Shown here piece after piece: positions 16,553 through 23,696 of a stretch of DNA of 64,000 bases. Both the position numbers and the translations under genes were made by a program. Source of the stretch: an uncultured Bacteroidia bacterium (lineage in GTDB: Bacteria > Bacteroidota > Bacteroidia > Bacteroidales > UBA932); NCBI GenBank assembly GCA_902778105.1, contig CACYWN010000028.1:1-64000 (forward strand), given 5' to 3'. The stretch's first letter is position 1, and every line of letters begins with the position of its first letter. The notes under the pieces were generated by a model. It was not told where the DNA came from. It saw only the letters and a list, made by a program, of their open reading frames with translations, and did no database searches.

Positions 16553-17557
16553 ATGAAACGGTGGATTTACATACTGCTCGCCCTCGTCTCCGCGCTCTCC
16601 TGCGTGGGCCAGAAGGACGATCCCATCCCCGAACCGCGCCTCACTGCGGACCTGACCGCCCTGAATGCGACAGCCGGGGAAACCGCGACTTTCACCGTCT
16701 ATTCCGGGGCGGAGGACGTCACGGAATATGCGACCATCCGGAACCTGACGGACGACACCGTCCTGGAAGGGAACGTTTTCGCGCCGGCGGGGGAAGGGGA
16801 ATGGACCTTTGTCGCCGAATATGAAGGGCTTCTTTCCGAGGAACTGACCGTCACGGCCTTTGTCGTGGCGGAGGAGGGCAAGGATTTCTTCCGTCGGAGC
16901 CTCGTGCTGGATTTCACGGGGACCTGGTGCAATAACTGTCCACAGATGGAAGCAGCGGTCGAGGAGGCCATGTCGGCCCGTCCTGGCCGGATCGTTCCTG
17001 TGAGTGTGCACTGTTTCCCTATGGATCCCATGTATTTACCCAAATCCGATGGTTTACGGAAACAGTTTGGAATTGGCAATTCCTTGCCTGCCGCCGTCGT
17101 GGACCTGGATCCGGAGAGCATGATTTCCACGACCTCTTCGGAACTGCTCCTGTCCCATGTCGACCGGCTCTTGGAAACCCGGGGCGTCTCTGCTGGCATC
17201 CGGATCGAGAGCACGCTGGAGGGGGATGATCTTTCGGTAACTGTCGAAGCCAAGGCTGTCCGAGAGGATGAATATACGCTCTCGATCATATTGTTGGAGG
17301 ATAGTATTGTTGCCAAACAGAAAACTAAAGAGGCTGAGATTCCGAATTACGTCCACAACAACGTCCTCCGCCAGTGGGAGGACGGTGACCCCGTCACACT
17401 GAAGGAAGAAGAGACGGCCACGCTGTCCCTGACGGCGACCGTTTCCGGAAAATACCGGATTGTGGCGGTGGTGAGCCGCGGCGGCCTGGTGGACAACGTC
17501 GTCACCTGCGCGGCCGGTGCCTCGGCCGATTATCAGTTCGAAGAAGAAAACGATTAA
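16553..17557 (+). CDS. Omp28-like thioredoxin-fold lipoprotein
   Basis: Lipoprotein of 334 residues with lipobox cysteine Cys17 (VSALSC). An Ig-like N-terminal domain (~30-105) is followed by a thioredoxin-fold domain with TGTWCNNCP (Cys126, Cys129), and a beta-rich C-terminal domain. This layout matches the Omp28-related outer-membrane protein family known from Porphyromonas. It begins three bases after the DUF6029-like stop. It is a distant relative of the C-terminal half of the two large lipoproteins downstream (shared TxTWCxxCPxM and the late LxVLxLExxIVxxQ strand). Confidence 0.8.
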   Translation: MKRWIYILLALVSALSCVGQKDDPIPEPRLTADLTALNATAGETATFTVYSGAEDVTEYATIRNLTDDTVLEGNVFAPAGEGEWTFVAEYEGLLSEELTVTAFVVAEEGKDFFRRSLVLDFTGTWCNNCPQMEAAVEEAMSARPGRIVPVSVHCFPMDPMYLPKSDGLRKQFGIGNSLPAAVVDLDPESMISTTSSELLLSHVDRLLETRGVSAGIRIESTLEGDDLSVTVEAKAVREDEYTLSIILLEDSIVAKQKTKEAEIPNYVHNNVLRQWEDGDPVTLKEEETATLSLTATVSGKYRIVAVVSRGGLVDNVVTCAAGASADYQFEEEND

Positions 17558-17570
17558 CAAATAAGCATTT

Positions 17571-17696
17571 ATGGAAAAAGAGTATCAGACTCCCTCGGTC
17601 CGGGTCATGGACCTGCGTTACGACGCCGCCTTCTGCCTGAGTGATCCCGTCTCCGGCGGACTGGAGAAAACCTACGACGACGAAATCGATTTTTAG
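17571..17696 (+). CDS. 41-residue acidic peptide between redox lipoproteins
   Basis: Small open frame MEKEYQTPSVRVMDLRYD..., 41 residues, ending in an acidic TYDDEIDF. It contains one cysteine (AAFCLS) and a Gly-Gly (VSGGLEK). It begins 13 bases after the Omp28-like stop. Its TAG stop is part of TTTTAGGAGG, the Shine-Dalgarno of the next gene, so position and coupling argue for a real gene. It recalls the many short, unannotated Bacteroidota peptides of pattern Y-x-x-P...L...CxS...D/E-rich end, which have no established function. There is no signal peptide, so it is cytoplasmic unless specially exported. Confidence 0.6.
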   Translation: MEKEYQTPSVRVMDLRYDAAFCLSDPVSGGLEKTYDDEIDF

Positions 17697-17708
17697 GAGG
17701 ACCGGACG

Positions 17709-19559
17709 ATGAAGAACTATTGGAGTTATCTGATTCCGCTGGCCCTTCTGGCCGGTTGCACGGCGGAACCCCTGGCCACTGAAGAGAACGAGGGAGGCAG
17801 CCTGATGACCCTTGTCGCCGACATGGGTGACGGTGATACCCGTACCGTCCGCCAGGATGACGGAAAGGTGTTCTGGAGTCCCGGTGATGAAATCGCCGTC
17901 TTCACCAAGGCCGGTGCCCCAGCCCGCTTTACCTCTTCGGAGACCCAGCCCAAGCAGCGGGTGAGCTTCCAGGGAAAGGTAGACGACAAACCCTACGCGG
18001 CCAGCTATCTCTATGCCGTCTATCCGTATGACCCTTCTACGACCTTTGACGGAAGTACTTTCCACGCCACGGTTCCTGCCCGGCAGACGGCTGTGGAAGA
18101 TTCTTTCGATCCGAAGGCTTTCCTTTCCGGCGGCAGTTCCCGCACCCAGAGCGTGACCTTCAAGCATCTGGGCGGTGGTGTCAAGTTCTCCGTGACGGAG
18201 GAAGGCATCACGGCGGTGACGCTTTATGGCGTCAATGAGGAGCCCCTGGCCGGGCAGGTGGATTTCGCCATCGGTTCGGACGGAGTTCCCACGCTCAAGT
18301 CCGTCCCCGGCCCCGAGGCCTACGTCACCCTGACGGCCCCGGATGGCGGAACGTTCGAGCCTGGCAAATATTATCACATTGCCACCCTGCCGGCGAGTCT
18401 TCCCGACGGCTTCACCCTTCTCTTTGAACGGGAGGACGGCCGGGTCGCTTCCCGGACCGTTTCCAAGGCCGTGGAGATCCAGCGCACCCATTTCCTGAAA
18501 CTGACGGAGGCGGACAGAAACCTCACTTTCACCGATGTCGAGTTCGAGCTGCTGACCGAGTCCGTGAACCTGAGCGCCAAGGGACAGGATTTCGTGATCC
18601 GTGTGCGTTCCTATGAAGAACCCCACTTTGACATCTATGCCGACTGGATCACCTTCGTCAAAAGCAAGGGGGACCGCCGGGTCGGAGCGGACTATGTCTT
18701 TCACGTCACCCGCAACAAGGAAACCGAGGCCCGTACCGGCTTTGTCTCCGTGTGCAGCGATACGAACTGCTATATGGTGGATGTCAACCAGGAAGCCCCC
18801 GACGGTAATTGGACGACCGAAGAATTCGTCCATCATTCCCTGGGCATGCGGTTCACCGCCACCTGGTGCGGCTACTGCCCGATGATGAACACGGCCTTCC
18901 AGATGGTCAAGGAAGAAGTAGGCGACAAGTTCCTGTATGCTTGCTTCTATGCGACGTCCGGAAACTATGGATTCGCAGACATGGGCGTTTTGGAGGCCCA
19001 ATATGCTGTGGATGGTTATCCGACGGGCATCGTAGACGGACGTCGGGCAATCGGAAACATGCAGCAGATCTCGGCCACGGCCTCCAGCATTGTGAGCGCC
19101 ATTGAGGAGACGGAGGCCAATTATCCCACCGTCACTGGAGTGGAATTCAGTTCAGCCCTCTCCGGCAGCACCCTGTCCGTGAATCTGGATCTCTTCGCCC
19201 ATGTTGCTGATGACTACAAGCTTACTGTCCTGGTTCTGGAAAACGGTATCGTGGGACATCAGACTGATTATAACGACGGAGACCATGAGGATTTTGTCCA
19301 CGACAAAGTGGTCCGCCAGGCGCTGACTTCGGTGTCGGGTGATGCAGTCACCATGGCGGAAGGGGACGAGAAGTCCTTCACCTTCTCGACCGAGATTCCT
19401 TCCGGCTGGAACAAGAGCAACCTGGAGATCCTGGTCTATGTCCAGCGTCCCTTCGGTTCCCAGAACCGGATCCAGTCTGGCAACTACGGCGATTACTACG
19501 TGGACAACGCCCGCAGCGCGGCCGTGGGCACCACCGCTGAACTTGAATTCGCCGACTAA
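17709..19559 (+). CDS. Fimbrillin-like / Omp28-like fusion lipoprotein 1
   Basis: Lipoprotein of 616 residues; lipobox LLAGC with Cys17. The N-terminal ~270 residues have the signature of Bacteroidota fimbrillin-like proteins (DTRT, then F-W-x-x-GD-x-I-x-V-F and YAVYPYD). A BACON-like beta-sandwich (~280-362) follows. The C-terminal part is an Omp28-like thioredoxin domain with ATWCGYCPMM (Cys387, Cys390) and a final beta domain. It has a strong AGGAGG Shine-Dalgarno overlapping the stop of the small peptide gene. Its TAA overlaps the ATG of a tandem paralogue. Probable surface or periplasmic thiol-redox protein on an adhesin-like scaffold; the role is inferred. Confidence 0.78.
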   Translation: MKNYWSYLIPLALLAGCTAEPLATEENEGGSLMTLVADMGDGDTRTVRQDDGKVFWSPGDEIAVFTKAGAPARFTSSETQPKQRVSFQGKVDDKPYAASYLYAVYPYDPSTTFDGSTFHATVPARQTAVEDSFDPKAFLSGGSSRTQSVTFKHLGGGVKFSVTEEGITAVTLYGVNEEPLAGQVDFAIGSDGVPTLKSVPGPEAYVTLTAPDGGTFEPGKYYHIATLPASLPDGFTLLFEREDGRVASRTVSKAVEIQRTHFLKLTEADRNLTFTDVEFELLTESVNLSAKGQDFVIRVRSYEEPHFDIYADWITFVKSKGDRRVGADYVFHVTRNKETEARTGFVSVCSDTNCYMVDVNQEAPDGNWTTEEFVHHSLGMRFTATWCGYCPMMNTAFQMVKEEVGDKFLYACFYATSGNYGFADMGVLEAQYAVDGYPTGIVDGRRAIGNMQQISATASSIVSAIEETEANYPTVTGVEFSSALSGSTLSVNLDLFAHVADDYKLTVLVLENGIVGHQTDYNDGDHEDFVHDKVVRQALTSVSGDAVTMAEGDEKSFTFSTEIPSGWNKSNLEILVYVQRPFGSQNRIQSGNYGDYYVDNARSAAVGTTAELEFAD

Positions 19560-21416
19560 TGCGCCTGCATCCTGCCTGTTTCCTGCTTCTTGCCGCCTTC
19601 GTCGGTTGCACGGCCGAGCCGCTGGTGACCGGGGAATCCCGGGAGGAGCATGTCATGACCCTCATTGCCGAAACGGAAGGTGGGGCGGAGACCCGGACGG
19701 TCCGCCAGGAGGACGGAAGGGTCTTCTGGAATCCGGGCGACGAGATCGCCGTCTTTACCCAGGCGGGTGCCGGTGCCCGTTTCACCTCCTCCGAAACGAA
19801 GCCCAAAATCCGGGTGGCTTTCCAGGGATCGGTCGCCGACAAACCCTCCTCCACTTCCTACCTGTATGCGCTCTATCCGTACGATCCTTCCTTCACCTTT
19901 GACGGATCGGTCCTTCACGCGTCGGTCCCCGCACAACAGGAGGCTGTCGAGGGCTCCTTCGATCCGAAAGCGTTCCTCTCTGCCGGCCGAAGCCGTACAC
20001 AGAGCGTGACCTTCAACCACCTGGGCGGCGGCATCAAGTTCTCCGTGGCCCGGGAAGGCATCCGGTCGGTGATGCTTTATGGCTCGAACCGGGAGTCGTT
20101 GGCCGGTAAGGTGGATTTTTACCGTCGGCACGGATGGAATCCCTCAGCTGCAGTCCGTTTCGGCCCCGGAGAGTGCCGTCACCCTGACCGCGCCGGAGGG
20201 GGGCGCCTTCGAGGTAGGAAAGTACTATCACATCGCTACGGTGCCGGTGGATTTTCCGGACGGCTTCTCCCTGCTGTTCCAGATGGAAGACGGCCGCATT
20301 GCCACCCGGACCATCCCGCAGTCCGTTTCGGTCGCCCGTTCCCATTTCCTGATGTTGACGGATGCCGACAAGGACCTTTCCTTCGAGTCCATCGGTTTTG
20401 AACTCGATACCCCCGTGGTGAACCTGACGGGCAAGGACCAGGATTTCGTGATCCATGTCCGCTATTACCAGGATCCTCATTTCGATATCCTGTCGGACTG
20501 GATTTCGTACGTGGGACGTGTCGGCGACCCGCGGTTCGGTGCGGATTACGTGTTCCATGCGCTTCGCAACCGGGAAGACTCCGACCGTACGGGCTACATC
20601 GCCGTGTGCAGCGAGTCGAATTGCTACATGGTGGAAGTGAACCAGGGTGTTCCCGCCGGCTGGATGACCGAGGAGTTCTTCCACCATTCCCTGGGCATGC
20701 GTTTCACGGCCACCTGGTGCGGCAACTGTCCTTTCATGAATGCCAGTTTCAAGCAGGCAGATGAGCGTCTGGGAGGGCGGCTGGAGATCGTGAACCTGCA
20801 TACGACCTCCAGTGATCCCGCCCTGGTCTTCGAGGACATGGTCCCGCTGGCCAGGCAGTATCACCTTCCCGGCTATCCATACGGTATCATCGACGGCCGT
20901 GTCGATGTCGGAGCCAGCCGTGATATCGGACTCATCGCCGACAATACGGTCGAGGCTGTCCTGCAGCATGAATCCACCTATCCTGTCGTGACGGGTGTCG
21001 GACTTGCTTCCTCCCTGTCCGGCAGCGAACTGTCCGTGGATCTGGATGTCTATGCGCAGGAGACTGACACCTACAGATTGACGGTGCTCGTCCTGGAAGA
21101 CGGCGTCGTGGGTTTCCAGCATTTTATCGGTGAACCGGACCAGGATGATTATGTCCATAACCGGATCGCCCGCCTGGCCCTGACCACTGTCACCGGCGAC
21201 GATTTCACCCAGGAAGCGGGGGAAGTCAAGTCCTTCTCCTTTACCGCAACGCTTGCGGACGCCTGGAACAAGGAAAACTTGGTCATCCTCGCTTATGTCC
21301 AGCGTCCCTTCGGTTCCCAGCCCCGGATCCAATCCGGTGACTACGGCGACTACTATGTGGACAACGCCGCCAGTGCACCGGTCGGAACGACCCGTCTGGT
21401 GCAGTTCGCCGAATAA
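19559..21416 (+). pseudogene. Fimbrillin-like / Omp28-like fusion lipoprotein 2, frameshifted at a T5 run
   Basis: Tandem paralogue of the preceding gene, with the same domains and closely similar sequence throughout. The first frame (from ATG 19559; lipobox FVGC with Cys16) matches up to GKVDF, near residue 186, then loses similarity. The second frame resumes as TVGTDGIPQLQSV and runs to 21416 with ATWCGNCPFM. The switch lies at five Ts, 20116-20120; removing one T gives 618 residues against 616 in the paralogue. It may be an inactivating mutation, a slippage-prone switch or an assembly error. The first frame as it stands would give a 280-residue product without the redox domain. Confidence 0.85.
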
Positions 21417-21432
21417 TGGCTGTTATTCTACG

Positions 21433-21472
21433 AAAAAAGGAGAGAGGCTCTAGTCGAGCTTCTCTCCTTTTT
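21433..21472. terminator. Bidirectional terminator between convergent genes
   Basis: AAAAAGGAGAGA and TCTCTCCTTTTT pair around GGCTC/GAGCT with a short TAGTC loop. A-tract on one side and T-tract on the other serve both the redox cluster (plus) and RNase G (minus). The RNase G stop codon (21450-21452) lies within this stem-loop. Confidence 0.88.
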
Positions 21473-22964
21473 CATTGAACATTTCGTGTTGCAGGACGGA
21501 GAAATCGGTGGATTCCTCGATGTCCAACTTGACCTTGTAGTGCTTCTTCCACTTGCTCAGGAAGGAATTGAACAATCCCCGTTTGAGGTAAGCGCCCAGG
21601 ATCGGACTGGTTTTCAGTTTCAGGGTCTTGTATCCTTTCTCGATGACATAGAAGGCGATCTTCCGTTCAATCTCCTCGTCAATGACGACGCTGGAGTGGA
21701 TTTTGCCGGTGCCATGGCACACGGGGCATTGTTCCATCGTATTGATCTCCGTCACCGGGCGGATCCGCTGCCGGGTGATCTGCATCAGCCCGAACTTCGT
21801 GAGCGGCAGCACATTGTGCTTGGCCCTGTCATTTTCCATCAGCTCCTGCATGTATTTAAAGAGGGCGTTCTTGTGGTCGTTGGATTCCATGTCGATGAAG
21901 TCCACGATGACAATGCCTCCCATGTCTCGGAGCCTGAGCTGCCGTGCGATCTCTTCCGCGGCGATCTTGTTGACCTCGAAGGAATTCTCTTCCTGGTCGG
22001 CGGTCTTGGTGCGGATGCCGCTGTTCACGTCGATCACATTCAGCGCTTCCGTCGTCTCGATCACCTGGCGGGTGACCTCGAAATGGTCGTAGATGGGCTG
22101 CTTGCCTTCGTACAGGTGCACGATCTTCTCCTGTTCGGGAGAGATGAGGGAGATGTACTTCCGGGCTTCGTCGCAGACCTTCTCGTCGTTGATCCAGATG
22201 TTGGAGAACGAATCGTTCAACAGGTCCCTGAGGACGGTGGTCGTCTTGCTGTATTCGGTGAAGAGCAGCTGGACGTTCTTGTTCCGGGCGATCTTCTTCC
22301 AGGAACTTTCCCATTTCTCGATGAGGGACTTGGTCTCTCCCACGAGCGTGGCGGCGTTCTTGCCTTCGGCCGCCGTACGGATGATGGCTCCGTAATTCTT
22401 GGGAAGGATGCTCCTGACAAGCGTTTCAAGTCTACGCTTCTCCTCTTTCGACGCAATCTTCTGCGAGATGCTCACCTTGCCGGCGAACGGGAGAAGGACA
22501 ATGTTGCGTCCTGCCAACGAAATTTCCGCAGTCAGTCGTGAACCCTTCGTGGATATCGGTTCCTTCACAATCTGGGCGATGATCATCTGTCCGGGCTTGA
22601 GGATGGTCTCGATCTTTCCTTCCTTGGGAAGGGGCTTGCCGATGTCGATCCTCGCATAGAGGTCCGTCAGATTCGTGTTCTGGTTCGATTCCCGCACGAA
22701 CTGGTCGAAGGCGGGGAAGTAGAGTCCCAGGTCCAGATAATGGATGAAGGCTTCCTTCTTGTCCCCGATATCGACGAAGGCAGCATTGAGGTTCGGGAGG
22801 ATTTTCTTCACCTTTCCCAGGTGAACGTCGCCCACCGTGAACTTGTTCCCAGTGCTGGACTCCGTGTTGTACTCAATCAGCCGGTGATTCTCCATCAGGG
22901 CGATGTGTACTTCGTTCGACGATACGTCGACGATCAGGTCCTTGTCGGGTTTTTCAGACTCCAT
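21450..22964 (-). CDS. rng: Ribonuclease G/E family protein
   Basis: Endoribonuclease of 504 residues, the length of RNase G and of the catalytic half of RNase E. An S1-like domain (~38-130: FTVGDVHLGKVKKILPNLNAAFVDIG) is inserted in the RNase H-like fold. The DNase I-like part carries metal ligands in VIDVNSG and IVIVDFIDM. CPVCHGTGK near 405 is the zinc-link CPxCxGxG motif. It matures rRNA and starts mRNA decay. HU and the mS38-like mini-gene lie upstream on the same strand, separated by a terminator. Confidence 0.94.
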   Translation of the reverse strand: MESEKPDKDLIVDVSSNEVHIALMENHRLIEYNTESSTGNKFTVGDVHLGKVKKILPNLNAAFVDIGDKKEAFIHYLDLGLYFPAFDQFVRESNQNTNLTDLYARIDIGKPLPKEGKIETILKPGQMIIAQIVKEPISTKGSRLTAEISLAGRNIVLLPFAGKVSISQKIASKEEKRRLETLVRSILPKNYGAIIRTAAEGKNAATLVGETKSLIEKWESSWKKIARNKNVQLLFTEYSKTTTVLRDLLNDSFSNIWINDEKVCDEARKYISLISPEQEKIVHLYEGKQPIYDHFEVTRQVIETTEALNVIDVNSGIRTKTADQEENSFEVNKIAAEEIARQLRLRDMGGIVIVDFIDMESNDHKNALFKYMQELMENDRAKHNVLPLTKFGLMQITRQRIRPVTEINTMEQCPVCHGTGKIHSSVVIDEEIERKIAFYVIEKGYKTLKLKTSPILGAYLKRGLFNSFLSKWKKHYKVKLDIEESTDFSVLQHEMFNEKGEKLD

Positions 22965-22992
22965 CAGGAAATTTTGTGTATTGGACTAAGAC

Positions 22993-23025
22993 AAAAGGGC
23001 TTCCGGAATTCCGGCGAGCCCTTTT
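22993..23025. terminator. Terminator between the mS38-like gene and rng
   Basis: AAAAGGGC ... GCCCTTTT flanks an inner perfect palindrome CCGGAATTCCGG. In the minus direction it ends the HU/mS38-like transcript 48 bases after the stop and precedes rng. Confidence 0.78.
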
Positions 23026-23073
23026 CTTTCAGCAGACTGCTAAAATGGCAGACGCGGCAAAGAAGAAGGTCGA

Positions 23074-23163
23074 TTACTTCTTCTTGTGTCTGTTCTTGCG
23101 CAAGCGTTTTTTACGCTTGTGCGTCGCCATCTTATGTCTTTTTCTTTTCTTACCGCTAGGCAT
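23074..23163 (-). CDS. AURKAIP1/COX24 (mS38-like) ribosome-associated mini-protein
   Basis: Twenty-nine-residue, extremely basic protein starting MPSGKKRKRHKMATHKRKK and ending RHKKK; 20 of 29 residues are Lys, Arg or His. This is the very short AURKAIP1/COX24-domain protein that Bacteroidota encode, related to mitochondrial ribosomal protein mS38 and expected to sit in the small ribosomal subunit. It lies 20 bases after the HU stop on the same strand and before a hairpin terminator, so it is co-transcribed with HU. It is easily missed because of its size. Confidence 0.85.
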   Translation of the reverse strand: MPSGKKRKRHKMATHKRKKRLRKNRHKKK

Positions 23164-23183
23164 AATGATGATGTTTTAATGGT

Positions 23184-23462
23184 TTATTTCTCCTTGACGG
23201 CATTGACGAAAACCTTCGCAGGCTTGAATGCCGGAATATTGTGGGCGGGGATGGTCATCGTCATCTTCTTGGTGATGTTGCGGGCGGCCTTCTCAGCGCG
23301 GTGCTTCACGATGAAGCTGCCGAAGCCACGGAGATAGACCGGCTCGCCGGCGATGATGGAATCCTTGACCACCTTCGTGAATTCCTCGATAACACTCTGA
23401 ACCTGTACTTTTTCAATGCCGGTCGATTTCGCAACCTCATTGACGATCTCTGCCTTTGTCAT
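23184..23462 (-). CDS. hup: HU-family DNA-binding protein
   Basis: HU/IHF protein of 92 residues, starting MTKAEIVNEVAKSTG, that bends and compacts DNA. The conserved beta-arm region GEPVYLRGFGSFIVKHRAEKA is clear, and AFKPAKVF matches the C-terminal FKPSK signature. ATG 23462 gives the standard start; the extra 11 upstream codons have no family support. A perfect promoter lies upstream at 23516-23546. Confidence 0.96.
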   Translation of the reverse strand: MTKAEIVNEVAKSTGIEKVQVQSVIEEFTKVVKDSIIAGEPVYLRGFGSFIVKHRAEKAARNITKKMTMTIPAHNIPAFKPAKVFVNAVKEK

Positions 23463-23515
23463 AGTTATAAATGAGTTTATTTGGTTGTTTTTCATCCGTT
23501 TAAGTTACGGATTTG

Positions 23516-23546
23516 CAAAAATAGGGTTTAATTTTCAAAAAACAAA
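23516..23546 (-). promoter_or_regulatory. Promoter of hup
   Basis: On the minus strand TTTG (23546-23543), 19 bases, then TATTTTTG (23523-23516): full match to the Bacteroidota consensus. Confidence 0.78.
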
Positions 23547-23610
23547 ATGCCGCGTGTATTTTTTGTTAACATTCAAGCGTTTGACGTGCACCGGACCCCT
23601 GTTCCGTTCC

Positions 23611-23677
23611 TTGGCACGGAGATTGACAATATATCCGGCAGGAAAAATGTAAAGCCCGGGTATGACAAATTGTCATA
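23611..23677 (+). promoter_or_regulatory. Unusual control region upstream of lon: sigma-54-like site and perfect inverted repeat
   Basis: TTGGCACGGAGATTGAC (23611-23627) closely resembles a -24/-12 sigma-54 promoter; only the C of the -12 GC is replaced by A. At 23661-23677 lies a perfect palindrome TATGACAAATTGTCATA (8-1-8), 19 bases before the lon ATG. No convincing primary-sigma -33/-7 pair is visible here, although CAACTTTG at 23682-23689 is one base off the -7 consensus. The palindrome looks like an operator; its regulator is unknown. Confidence 0.5.
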
Positions 23678-23696
23678 TCCCCAACTTTGAGTGCAG

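Noticed and set aside
20079..21416. Separate 445-residue protein starting at 20079
   Set aside because: Its first residues have no family match; similarity to the upstream paralogue begins only after the T5 run, so it is the second half of a frameshifted gene.
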